Below, one piece after another: positions 40,130-48,492 of a DNA stretch of 64,000 nt. The stretch is from Belnapia moabensis DSM 16746. GTDB taxonomy: Bacteria; Pseudomonadota; Alphaproteobacteria; Acetobacterales; Acetobacteraceae. The translations under genes were made by a program, and so were the position numbers. Every line of letters begins with the position of its first letter. Positions within the stretch are counted from its first letter, which is position 1. Under the pieces are notes generated by a model. It had not been told where the DNA came from. It saw only the letters and a list, made by a program, of their open reading frames with translations, and searched no databases. The stretch spans positions 124,001 through 188,000 of the forward strand of contig NZ_JQKB01000005.1 of NCBI RefSeq assembly GCF_000745835.1, given 5' to 3'.

Positions 40130-42049
40130 ATGCGTTTGCGCCGTTGGGCATTGGGACTGGGCTTGCCGTTACTGGCGATCGGCGTCTTCGTTGCGCTGTT
40201 CCGCTGGGACTGGCTAATTCCGATTGTCGAGGCGCAGGCGAGCGCCAAGCTCGGCCGGAAGGTGACGATCGAGCATCTGCACGTCTCGCTCGGCCGTGTC
40301 AGCACCATCAGCGCGGAGGGGTTGAAGATCGGCAACCCGCCCGGCTTCGAGGACGCACCGCCCTTCGCCGATGTGCGGCGCGCCAGCATCGACCTCGACG
40401 TCGGCGCCTATATCGAGAGCCGCGCCATCGTCATCCCCTCGGTGACGCTGGAACGGCCGCAACTCGAAGTCCTCGGCAAGCCGGACGGCCAGAACAACTA
40501 TAGCTTCGATCTCGGCGGCGGCGCATCCACCGGTGATGCTCCGGGGCCGCGCATCGGCGCGCTGCGGCTGATCGATGGCGAGGCGCATGTCGCCATTGCC
40601 AAGCTGCGCTCGGACTTCCGCGTCACCGCCGCCACTGAGGATCCGCCGGGCGAGGAGTCGCGGCTCGTCGCCCGCGCCAGGGGCACCTACGCTGCGCAGC
40701 CGATCACCGCCGAGTTGCGCGGTGGCGCCATCCTCAACCTGCGGGACACGGAGCGGCCCTGGCCGATCGGTCTCGACCTCGCCAACGGGCCGACCAAGGT
40801 GACGCTGCGCGGCACGGTGCAGGACCCGCTGGCGCTGGCCGGCGCGGATATCCGGCTCGACATCAACGGGCCGGACATGGCGCTGCTCGCGCCGCTCACC
40901 GGCGTCGCCATCCCGGCGACGACGCCGTTCCGCGTCACCGGTAAGCTCGACTATGCCGACCGGGCCTTCCGGTTCACCGATGTCGAGGGGCGGCTCGGCA
41001 GCAGCGATCTCAATGGCCGCTTCAGCATCACTCCTGGCAAGGACCGGCCGGTGCTGGATGCAGACGTGTTTTCGCGCAAGGTGGATTTGGCCGATCTCGG
41101 CGGCTTCGTCGGCTCGACGCCGGGTCGCGTCGGCACGCCGGGGCAGACGGCACAGCAGCGTCAGGCGCTCGCCCGGGCCGAGGCCAACCCGCGCCTGCTG
41201 CCGACCCAGCCGATCAGCATCCCCCGGTTGCGGGCGGCGGACATCCATTTGCGCTACCGGGCGGCGGCGATCCAGGGACGCGGGATGCCCTTCGACAGCC
41301 TTGCCGTCACCGCCGATATCGAGGACGGCAATATCCGCCTGCATCCGGTGCAATTCGGCATCGGCCAAGGGCGCCTCTCAGGCGATTTCACCCTGACCCC
41401 GCAGGAGAACGGCGCGCTGCGGGCGAAGGGGCAGATCGACCTGCGACGGGTCGACATCTCCCGCCTGATGCAGGCGGCGGGGGCAGGCGGGGCGGGGACT
41501 TTGGGCGGCGTCGGCAAGATCGACGGCACCGGGCGCTCGGTCTCGGAACTCCTCGGCAATGCCAATGGCGAGCTGACGCTGGTGACGGTCGGCGGCAACC
41601 TCTCCGCGCTGCTGGTCGACCTCTCCGGCCTGCAATTCGGCAATGCGCTGCTCTCGGCGCTCGGCGTCCCGGCACGGACCGAGATCGAATGCCTGATCGC
41701 GGATTTCGGCCTACAGCGCGGCATGCTCGAGACGCGGACGCTGATGCTGGACACCGACAGCTATGTGTTGACCGGCGGCGGCAGGGCTAGCCTCGGCCGG
41801 GAGGTACTGGATCTCTGGCTTCGCACCAACAGCAAGCATTTTACCATCGGCTCGCTGCCGACACCGATCGGCATCGGCGGAACCTTCAAGAACCCTTCGA
41901 TCATGCCGGAGATCGGCGAATTGGCGGCGCGCGGCGGGGCGGCGGTGGGGCTCGGCCTCATCTTCCCGCCGCTCGCCCTGCTGCCGACCATCCAGCTCGG
42001 CGTTGGCGAGAACAATCGCTGCGAGCGGCTGACGCGCCGCGCCGGGTAG
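40130..42049 (+). CDS. AsmA-family envelope protein
   Basis: A 639-residue protein with an N-terminal signal anchor (LGLGLPLLAIGVFVALFRW) and the repeated beta-strand pattern of AsmA/TamB-like proteins, thought to bridge inner and outer membranes and affect lipid transport and outer membrane assembly. Family segments include KLGRKVTIEHLHVSLG near the start and, in the C-terminal AsmA domain, GKIDGTGRSVSELLGNANGE, LGREVLDLWLRTNSKHFTIG and PTPIGIGGTFKNPSIMPEIG. No operon partner is obvious. Third-codon composition is more G-rich than in plus-strand genes left of 39.6 kb. Confidence 0.9.
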   Translation: MRLRRWALGLGLPLLAIGVFVALFRWDWLIPIVEAQASAKLGRKVTIEHLHVSLGRVSTISAEGLKIGNPPGFEDAPPFADVRRASIDLDVGAYIESRAIVIPSVTLERPQLEVLGKPDGQNNYSFDLGGGASTGDAPGPRIGALRLIDGEAHVAIAKLRSDFRVTAATEDPPGEESRLVARARGTYAAQPITAELRGGAILNLRDTERPWPIGLDLANGPTKVTLRGTVQDPLALAGADIRLDINGPDMALLAPLTGVAIPATTPFRVTGKLDYADRAFRFTDVEGRLGSSDLNGRFSITPGKDRPVLDADVFSRKVDLADLGGFVGSTPGRVGTPGQTAQQRQALARAEANPRLLPTQPISIPRLRAADIHLRYRAAAIQGRGMPFDSLAVTADIEDGNIRLHPVQFGIGQGRLSGDFTLTPQENGALRAKGQIDLRRVDISRLMQAAGAGGAGTLGGVGKIDGTGRSVSELLGNANGELTLVTVGGNLSALLVDLSGLQFGNALLSALGVPARTEIECLIADFGLQRGMLETRTLMLDTDSYVLTGGGRASLGREVLDLWLRTNSKHFTIGSLPTPIGIGGTFKNPSIMPEIGELAARGGAAVGLGLIFPPLALLPTIQLGVGENNRCERLTRRAG

Positions 42050-42088
42050 CGCCTGATCCGCGACCACCGGATCGCCGATCAAGCTTCG

Positions 42089-42295
42089 TCAGGACGTGGC
42101 GCGACCGGACAGGCAGGTCTTCATGAAGTCGCGCCGCGGCTGGCCGCGCAACTGCTGGCCAGCGGCCTGTGTGGAGCAGCTTCGCATTTTCGCCTGCTGG
42201 GCACGCTGAGCGGGGCTCGGCTCGCGTTGTTGAGCGGCGGCCTCGGCGAGGCCAGGCGTCAGGGTGAGAGCAAGGGTCAAGGCCAGCCAGCGCAT
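42089..42295 (-). CDS. PsiF-repeat family small exported protein
   Basis: A 68-residue protein with a signal peptide (MRWLALTLALTLTPGLAEA) and one PsiF-like motif: AKMRSCSTQAAGQQLRGQPR followed by RDFMKTCLSG, with the paired cysteines of the family. The E. coli namesake is phosphate-starvation inducible; function is unknown. I used the ATG at 42295, which gives a proper signal peptide, with GGAGACG upstream; an ATG at 42331 would add 12 residues. Confidence 0.75.
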   Translation of the reverse strand: MRWLALTLALTLTPGLAEAAAQQREPSPAQRAQQAKMRSCSTQAAGQQLRGQPRRDFMKTCLSGRATS

Positions 42296-42690
42296 CGCGT
42301 CGTCTCCGTAACGAAATGCGGTGCGTGCCATGTCCGGCGGCCGGATTCAACGGGAAAATCAGGCGGGCCTGGCACCGGCATAGGGTTCTGCCGCGGCGCC
42401 CAGGCCGCTGAGGCCTGTTCGGAAGGCGCAACTGCTGGCACAGGAGGGCGATCCCGCTTCGTGAGGGGCTTGCTGCCGGCGTCGCTGCGGATGGTGCCGT
42501 CCTTCAGCTTGTGGCCCTCGGCAAGGGTGGGCGGCTTGGCTTTGAGCAAGGCATGGGCGGGCTCATGCACGATGCAGTTGGCCACCACCCATTCGGCATC
42601 GGGGGAAGGACTGCCGCGCTTGATGCCGCCCTGGACGATCCGCCGCATGTAAATCTCGCAAGCCACTGCCTGCTCCGCAGGGCTGAACAT
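42277..42690 (-). pseudogene. Possible decayed gene, unknown family
   Basis: Within the gene-poor interval 42296-43092, a minus-strand frame from an ATG at 42690 has protein-like composition and GC-rich third positions for about 70 codons (FSPAEQAVACEIYMRRIVQG, then WVVANCIVHEPAHALLKAKP). The remainder loses that character and overlaps the PsiF upstream region. Further up, near 42800-42915 on the same strand, two other frames give short gene-like pieces (FDEARRRACATALQGYSASI and VAVFDGVTVTWHGKAS). I read this as a remnant with frameshifts, not an intact gene, and cannot name a family. Confidence 0.3.
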
Positions 42691-43092
42691 CGTGGAGCCG
42701 GAGAAACCGGGCGTCGGCTCCTTCGTCGCCCTGGCGGCGACGATGCTCTCCTTACTTTTGGCGGCAGATGGCCGACACAGTCGCGCGGCTTTGGCTAGCT
42801 GGCCTTGCCGTGCCAGGTGACTGTGACGCCATCGAAGACAGCGACGCATTGAGGATGCTGGCGGAGTAGCCCTGCAAGGCAGTGGCGCAGGCCCGCCGCC
42901 TGGCTTCGTCAAACATGCCTTGTTGACGAAATAGAGGGTCAGCCTCTCCGCCATGATGACTTTTTCGGCCCCGCTGATCGTCGCCGAAACGGGTAAACCC
43001 CTTGGACTCACCATCTCGCGAAAGGCCGCGAGCGGAAGGACAGGCATGCAGCTTGCTAATCTCACCCCACGATCACGCGAAGGAGGGATGCG
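42296..43092. other. Gene-poor interval between PsiF and AtzG genes
   Basis: About 800 bp with no convincing intact gene. It has lower and more mixed codon character than its surroundings and short gene-like pieces in several minus-strand frames (see the possible remnant at 42277-42690). A purine-rich AAGGAGGG ribosome site for the AtzG-like gene closes it. No repeat, tRNA or insertion-sequence end is visible. Confidence 0.5.
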
Positions 43093-43293
43093 ATGGAGCC
43101 GGACCGGGTGACCATGGAGGCGATCGGCCGCTGGAGCGGGATTGCCTTGCCGAACGAGGCGGCGCGCATCGGCCTCGCCGACAATGCGGCGTTGATCGCC
43201 GAGCTGGAGGCGCTGCGGGGCGGGATGGGCTTCGAGGAAGAGCCGAGCGGCTTCGAGGCCGCGCTGCGCGACTGCAAGGAGCCTGGCCAGTGA
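43093..43293 (+). CDS. AtzG-like (DUF4089) small amidase partner
   Basis: A 66-residue protein resembling AtzG, the small subunit that stabilises the AtzE-type amidase (1-carboxybiuret hydrolase). It shows the GIALPNEAARIGLADNAALI helix and the conserved GGMGFEEEPSGFEAAL end (FE.EP.. motif). AAGGAGGG precedes the ATG. The stop overlaps the GTG of the amidase gene (GTGA), as in other AtzG/E pairs, so the two very likely form a complex. Confidence 0.85.
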   Translation: MEPDRVTMEAIGRWSGIALPNEAARIGLADNAALIAELEALRGGMGFEEEPSGFEAALRDCKEPGQ

Positions 43294-44717
43294 ACGCCCC
43301 CGTCGCCGCCGCCGACCTTGCCTCCCTCTCCATGACCGAAGCGGCGGATGCCTTCGCCGCAGGCGAGGTGACCGCCACCGCGCTCACCGAGGCTTGCCTC
43401 GCGCGGATTGCGGCGCATGACGGCGTGGTGAACAGCGTCATCCGCCTCGACCGGGACGCCGCCTTGGAGGCCGCCGCCGCGGCGGATGCGGCGCGCGCCG
43501 CCGGCCGGCCACTCGGCAGGCTGGCCGGGGTGCCGATGATGCACAAGGACATGTACTACCGTGCCGGAAAGGTGAGCAGCTGCGGCTCCCACATCCGCCG
43601 CGACTACAAGCCGGCGGCGACGGCGACGGTGCTGGAGCGGCTGGACGCCGCCGGCGCCATCGACATGGGCACCCTGAACATGGCCGAGTTCGCGCAGAAC
43701 CCGACCGGCCACAATCGGCATTTCGGCGACTGCCACAATCCATGGAACCCGGCCTATTGCACAGGCGGCTCCTCCTCCGGCTCCGGCGCGGGTGTGGCGG
43801 CGCGGTTCTTCTACGCGGCGCTCGGCTCGGATACCGGCGGGTCGATCCGCCTGCCAGCGACGCTCTGCGGCGTGACAGGGCTGAAGGCGACGCAGACGCG
43901 CGTCTCGCGGGCGGGGGTGATGCCGCTCTCCTTCTCCTGCGACAATGTCGGGCCCCTTGTGCGAACGGCGCGCGACGCAGCGCGCTTCCTCGGCGTGACG
44001 GCGGGGCATGATCCGCGCGATCCGACCAGCGCGCGCGAGGCGGTGCCGGACTACGAGGCGGCGCTGACGGGCGACATCCGCGGGATGCGCATTGCGGTCT
44101 GCGAAAACTGGTTCCTCGAGGGCGCCGATGCGCCGGTGGTCGCGGCTTTCGAGGCGGCGCTCCAGGCGCTGCGGACGCGGGGCGCGGTCGTCACGCGCAT
44201 CGCCGCGCCGTCGCTTCGTGCCATCGCCGCCTATACGGCACTGGTCAGCCGCGTGGAAGGAGCGGCGATCCATGCCAACTGGATGCGCGAGCATCCGGAC
44301 GACTACGCCATCCATCTGAGCGCGCGGATCTATGGCGGCTATGCCTTCCCCGGGCATCTCTATGTCGAGGCGCTGTCGCGGCGCGGGCCCTTGCTGCGAC
44401 AATTCGTTGCTGAGGCGCTGACCGGCCACGACCTGGTGGCGACGCCGACGCTGCGCACTCGCGTGCCGACGCTGGCCGAGACGGATATCGACGCCGATCC
44501 GTCGAACTGGTCGCGCTTCATGGCGGTGTCGGCGAATACGCGCCCGTTCAACTACCTTGGGCTGCCGACGGTCAGCGTGCCATGCGGCTTCGACGATCGC
44601 GGCCTGCCGGTCGGGTTGCAGCTCGCCGGCCGGCCCTTCGGCGAGGCGACGGTGCTGCGCGCGGCGGATGCCTTTCAGCAGGAGACGGGCTGGCACCGTA
44701 AGGCACCGGCCCTGTAA
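43290..44717 (+). CDS. Amidase-signature hydrolase (AtzE-like)
   Basis: A 475-residue amidase-signature enzyme. The Ser-cisSer-Lys triad is K86 (MHKDMYY), S161 (GGSSSGSG) and S185 (GSDTGGSIR), with the spacings of the family. The GTG start at 43290 overlaps the AtzG-like stop. AtzE proper hydrolyses 1-carboxybiuret in cyanuric acid breakdown, but no AtzD/AtzF/AtzH gene is nearby, so the real amide may differ (other AtzG/E-like pairs are widespread in catabolic loci). A perfect hairpin terminator follows. Confidence 0.9.
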   Translation: MNAPVAAADLASLSMTEAADAFAAGEVTATALTEACLARIAAHDGVVNSVIRLDRDAALEAAAAADAARAAGRPLGRLAGVPMMHKDMYYRAGKVSSCGSHIRRDYKPAATATVLERLDAAGAIDMGTLNMAEFAQNPTGHNRHFGDCHNPWNPAYCTGGSSSGSGAGVAARFFYAALGSDTGGSIRLPATLCGVTGLKATQTRVSRAGVMPLSFSCDNVGPLVRTARDAARFLGVTAGHDPRDPTSAREAVPDYEAALTGDIRGMRIAVCENWFLEGADAPVVAAFEAALQALRTRGAVVTRIAAPSLRAIAAYTALVSRVEGAAIHANWMREHPDDYAIHLSARIYGGYAFPGHLYVEALSRRGPLLRQFVAEALTGHDLVATPTLRTRVPTLAETDIDADPSNWSRFMAVSANTRPFNYLGLPTVSVPCGFDDRGLPVGLQLAGRPFGEATVLRAADAFQQETGWHRKAPAL

Positions 44718-44725
44718 GCAGGAGG

Positions 44726-44749
44726 GCCCTGCCCCGGAAGGGGCAGGGC
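44726..44749. terminator. Perfect 10-bp hairpin with GGAA loop
   Basis: GCCCTGCCCC-GGAA-GGGGCAGGGC: a perfect 10-bp stem closed by a tetraloop, 8 nt after the amidase stop and before the end of the convergent secreted-esterase gene. Likely bidirectional terminator; no U-tract. Confidence 0.65.
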
Positions 44750-44762
44750 TGTCGTGACCGGC

Positions 44763-46484
44763 TCAGACGAAGAGCGTGTCGGCCGTGGTCAGGTTGTTGA
44801 CGTGCGGGAGGAAGACGTTCTCCGCCGTTGCGTCGAAGATGACGAGCGTGCCGGAGACGCCGCCCTCGCTCGCCGCGATGATGTGCATCGTCGCCTTGTC
44901 GAAGCCCTCGAACTGCAGCTTGTCGGTGCCGGCGGTGAAGTTGGCGATCACCATGTCGCCGTCGCCATGCTGAACGGCGAAGACATCCTTGCCCGCGGTG
45001 CCGCTGAAGGTGGCGCCGAGGCCGTCCGCCGTCTCGGTGAAGCGGAAGTCGTTCGGGCCGTTGATCTTGAAGACCGCGGAATGCTTGCTGAGGGCGGAGC
45101 CGTTGTAGCTGGCGTCATCGACATAGAGGTTGCGGTCACCGCCCGGGCCCGAGGCGTCGTTCAGGAAGCGCACGGTCAGCTTGTGGTCGCCCGCACCCCA
45201 ATCGCCCTTAATGGTGATCGTGTCCTCGTTGCCCGAGCCGTGCAGCGCGCCGGCGCTCAGCGTGCCGCCGACCTGCTTGCCGTCGACGAAGAGGCTGTAC
45301 TGCGCATTGCCCTGCCAGGCATCCTGGCTGACCTTGAGCACAAGGCTGTCGGCGCCGGTGCCGATGGTCTTCACCACCGCGCTGCCGGCGGCTGGCGGCG
45401 GAGTGGGGGCCGAGGGGACGCTTCCGTCGGTGAAGGCGAAGTCGACAGGGCCGTTCTTCAGCAGGTCGGCCGAACCCTTGGCGAGCGCCTTGCCGTTATA
45501 GGTGATGCTGTCGACATGCAGGTTGCGATCGGTCGCCGCGGTGCCGTCCCAGGCGTCGTTGAGAAAGTTGACCGTCACCTTGTGTGCACCGGCAGCCCAG
45601 TCGCCCTTCACGGTGATGATGTCGGCCTGGCCTGCGGCGTGCGAGGCGCTGGCAGTCAGCGTGCCGCCGATCTGCTTGCCGTCGACGCTTATGGTGTACT
45701 GCGCATGGCCTTTGTAGGCATCCTCGCTGATCTTCAGCACCAGGCTGTCGGGGCCGGAGCCGATGACCTTCATGGTGTTGCCGCCCGGCGGCAGCGGGCT
45801 GACCGGCGGTGTCACCGGGGGCGACGGCGGAGAGGATGTCGCGCCCTTGGCGAGGTTGGAGACGATGCCCTTCATGTCGACGGCGAGGCGGTCCGCGACC
45901 AGGATCGCATCGCCCTGGCCCATATGGCTGCTATTGGCATAGCCGTCGCCGTCCATCCTCAGGCCGTTCATCGCCGTGCTGTCGAAGATGGCGTTGAAAG
46001 CCGGATCGGCCGAGAGCTGGCGCATGCCAGCCTGGATGTTCGCCGGGCTGTTGCCCTGGGCGTAGTTGTAGGGGACATAGGTGAACACGTAGGGCGTCGT
46101 CGCCGCGGACTGGTCGAGGACGTCGCGCACCAGCGCGGCATCGGTCTTCACCTCGGAAATCCAGTGGGCGGTCGTGACGCCACCGGTGTTGCCGTCATAC
46201 TCGTTGTGCATCCACAGCGTAACGGTGGGGTTGTCCTTGATGTCCGTCGACTGGGCCTTCACGTAGTTCAACAGGCCCTGCTGCTGGCCGTCGGTATCCC
46301 ATTTCAGGAAGGCGGTGCCGGAATGGATCGTCGAATTCTTGTCGCCGTAATGCTGGATGATGTTGACGTTGACGCCCGGCAGGCTGGCCTCAAGATCCTT
46401 TTCGAGTTCGCGCGCGCCGCCATTGGCGACGAAAAGGAGCGCGTTGCTCTGGCCCCGGATCAGGATGTTCACGTCGGTCGTCAT
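44763..46484 (-). CDS. Type I-secreted SGNH esterase-like protein with two carbohydrate-binding modules
   Basis: A 573-residue modular protein. Residues 1 to ~215 are an SGNH/sialate-O-acetylesterase-like domain (ILIRGQSNALLF with the Ser-containing GQSN block; SHMGQGDAILVA near the end). A Pro/Ser linker leads to two ~105-residue repeats of a Ca-dependent xylan-binding-type module (VIGSGPDSLVLKISEDAYKG and TIGTGADSLVLKVSQDAWQG begin them). The C-terminal ~85 residues (GTAGKDVFAVQHGDGDMVIA, NFTAGTDKLQFEGF) match RTX-type C-terminal secretion targets. There is no N-terminal signal peptide, consistent with type I secretion; no T1SS transporter gene is in the window. Confidence 0.83.
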   Translation of the reverse strand: MTTDVNILIRGQSNALLFVANGGARELEKDLEASLPGVNVNIIQHYGDKNSTIHSGTAFLKWDTDGQQQGLLNYVKAQSTDIKDNPTVTLWMHNEYDGNTGGVTTAHWISEVKTDAALVRDVLDQSAATTPYVFTYVPYNYAQGNSPANIQAGMRQLSADPAFNAIFDSTAMNGLRMDGDGYANSSHMGQGDAILVADRLAVDMKGIVSNLAKGATSSPPSPPVTPPVSPLPPGGNTMKVIGSGPDSLVLKISEDAYKGHAQYTISVDGKQIGGTLTASASHAAGQADIITVKGDWAAGAHKVTVNFLNDAWDGTAATDRNLHVDSITYNGKALAKGSADLLKNGPVDFAFTDGSVPSAPTPPPAAGSAVVKTIGTGADSLVLKVSQDAWQGNAQYSLFVDGKQVGGTLSAGALHGSGNEDTITIKGDWGAGDHKLTVRFLNDASGPGGDRNLYVDDASYNGSALSKHSAVFKINGPNDFRFTETADGLGATFSGTAGKDVFAVQHGDGDMVIANFTAGTDKLQFEGFDKATMHIIAASEGGVSGTLVIFDATAENVFLPHVNNLTTADTLFV

Positions 46485-46580
46485 CGTTCCGTCCGTTCTG
46501 CCCCGATGAACTCGGGGCGGCCCACGGAGGGCCCTGTGGAAGGAGCCCTCAGGCTCCCGGGAATGTTCCGGGCGCCAAAC

Positions 46581-46598
46581 CCTCACGGCGCCGTGAGG
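46581..46598. repeat. 18-bp perfect palindrome in the leader of the secreted-esterase gene
   Basis: CCTCACGGC-GCCGTGAGG is a perfect palindrome about 97 bp upstream of the esterase ATG. Two further hairpins lie between it and the gene: GCCCCGA/TCGGGGC at 46500-46518 and GGAGCC/GGCTCC at 46542-46557. It may be an operator or part of a structured 5' leader. Confidence 0.55.
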
Positions 46599-46697
46599 AA
46601 CGGTATATCGTATTCACGGACATTTGCACATTAATTCGCTCTTGGGTTGAGAGAAGCCGCACGGGCCAATCAACCCAGAGATTTAGAATGCCAAGGT

Positions 46698-48308
46698 TTA
46701 GCCACGCAAGACTTTGATCTGGCTCGGATAACTGGCTGGATCGACCCGGACGTCGAGCAGCACGGGGCCAGGCGCGGCGAGGGCGTTAGCAAGCGCCTCA
46801 CGGTATTCCGCTTCATTGCCTACCCGTAGGCCAGTGCCGCCGAGGGCCGCGAAGGCCGCGGCGAAATCGGCCTCCGGCCAGCCGAGCGCCGCCTCGGGGA
46901 TGCGACGGCCGTCCTTCTTGATGTCGATTAGCGAGAGCGTTGCGTCGTTGAAGACGATGATGGTGAGCCGCACGCCAAGCACCGCCGCCGTCGCCAGCTC
47001 GCCGAGCGCCATCAGCAAGCCGCCGTCCCCGGTGAAGGCGATGGCGCCGCGAGCCGGGTCCTGCATCGCTGCGGCGATGCCGGCGGGAAGCGCAAAGCCC
47101 ATGGTGGCGAGGCCGTTCGAGATCAGCAGGTCGCCCGGATGGCTGGCCTGCCAGAAGCTGGTGCAAGGGAACATATGCGCCCCGGCATCGACGGCGATGC
47201 GCGGCTCGGCCCCGGCCTCGCGGCAGGTGGCCTGAGCGAGTTCCACCACCGCCTGCGGCGAGAGGCCGCGATTGCCGCTCGGTCCGTTGCCGAGCGCGTC
47301 GCGCCAGCGGCGGCGATGCGCAGCGATCTCCTCCGCCTTCCAGGCGCTGCGCGGCGCCTCCAATGCGGCGAGCGCAGGGGCGATGGGGCCGTGCAGCGCC
47401 ACCTCCGGTACGCGATAGGCGATGGGGCGCGGCGCCGTGGCCAGCTCTATGACAGGCGCGCCGTAGCGCCAAGGCTGCGGGATGAACTCCACCGGGTCGG
47501 CGCCGGCGAGGATGATGCAATCCGCCTCGGCAAGCACCGGCGCCTCGGCCGCGCCGCCGGTGAAGACGCCGGCGAAGAGCGAGTCGGCATCTGGCACAAC
47601 GCCCTTGGCCTTGTAGGTCACAAGGGCCGGGCAGCCGAGCCGCGCGATCAGCCCGCGCAGCGCGGCGCAAGCGGCAGGCTCCGTTGCCTCCAGCCCGGCG
47701 ATAAGCACGGGCCGGCGGGCAGCGGCGAGGATGCGGCGCGCTTCGGCCAGGGCGGGGCCGGGGGCGAAGCCGGGCGGGGCGGCCTCGGCGAGCGGCGGGG
47801 GCAGGGCAGGGGCGCGGGCGGCGGCGGCAGAGAGCTCCAGCAGCACCGGGCCGCGCGGCGCCTGCATCGCCAGGGCAAGCAGGCTCGCCGCCATCACCCC
47901 GGCGGCGGCGCCGGGCTCGACAGCGCGGGCGGCGCCCTTGGTCACCGGCGCCAGCAGCGCCGCATGGTCGAAGTACTGGTGGTTGGCGAAGCCGCGCTCG
48001 GCGCCGGTGAAGCCATCGGCCAGCAGCAGCACCGGGGCGCGGTCGAGGCTCGCCTGGGCCATGCCGTTGGCGGCGTTGGAGACGCCTGGGCCACGCGTCA
48101 CCAGGGCGACGCCGGGCCGGCCGGTCAGCTCCGCCTCGGTCGCCGCCATGATGACGGCGGCGCTCTCCTGCCGCGCCAGGATGAAGCGGATGCCGCGTGC
48201 TGCCGCCGCCTCGATCAGCGCCAGGCTCGATCCGCCGCCGGGCACGCCATGGATGCGCTCCACCCCTGCCGCCGCCAGAGCTGCGGCCACTGCATCCGCA
48301 CCCGTCAT
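46698..48308 (-). CDS. Thiamine-diphosphate-dependent enzyme, acetolactate synthase/benzoylformate decarboxylase superfamily
   Basis: A 536-residue ThDP enzyme. Catalytic Glu is E48 (ARQESAAVIMAA), and the ThDP/Mg site is FTGDGGLLMALGE with asparagine ~27 residues on (IIVFNDATLSLI). It has the three-domain layout of large-subunit acetolactate synthases but no regulatory subunit gene follows, so it is more likely a catabolic decarboxylase, carboligase or C-C lyase. It stands alone on the minus strand, divergent from the ATP-grasp gene across 184 bp. Substrate unknown. Confidence 0.88.
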   Translation of the reverse strand: MTGADAVAAALAAAGVERIHGVPGGGSSLALIEAAAARGIRFILARQESAAVIMAATEAELTGRPGVALVTRGPGVSNAANGMAQASLDRAPVLLLADGFTGAERGFANHQYFDHAALLAPVTKGAARAVEPGAAAGVMAASLLALAMQAPRGPVLLELSAAAARAPALPPPLAEAAPPGFAPGPALAEARRILAAARRPVLIAGLEATEPAACAALRGLIARLGCPALVTYKAKGVVPDADSLFAGVFTGGAAEAPVLAEADCIILAGADPVEFIPQPWRYGAPVIELATAPRPIAYRVPEVALHGPIAPALAALEAPRSAWKAEEIAAHRRRWRDALGNGPSGNRGLSPQAVVELAQATCREAGAEPRIAVDAGAHMFPCTSFWQASHPGDLLISNGLATMGFALPAGIAAAMQDPARGAIAFTGDGGLLMALGELATAAVLGVRLTIIVFNDATLSLIDIKKDGRRIPEAALGWPEADFAAAFAALGGTGLRVGNEAEYREALANALAAPGPVLLDVRVDPASYPSQIKVLRG

Positions 48309-48492
48309 CGTGTCACTCCTCCCGGAACGACGCCGATCCTAGGGCGGCTCACGGCTGGCGCCAAAATCGCCGCGATCGGGGCGGGGCTGGCCATGGGTTG
48401 GGCAGAGCGGTGCCGGCATGGCCAAAACCTCGTGGCGGGACGCTTGCGGCGGAACCACGGTCCGTGCTGCTTTGCTTAGACGAGAATGCAGA

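Noticed and set aside
44754-46634. A 626-codon plus-strand frame opposite the secreted esterase
   Set aside because: Val/Gly/Arg-rich low-complexity shadow; the minus strand encodes recognisable repeats and a secretion tail.
46698-48308. Biosynthetic acetolactate synthase (ilvB)
   Set aside because: No ilvN regulatory subunit or ilvC follows and the sequence is only superfamily-level; left as an unassigned ThDP enzyme.
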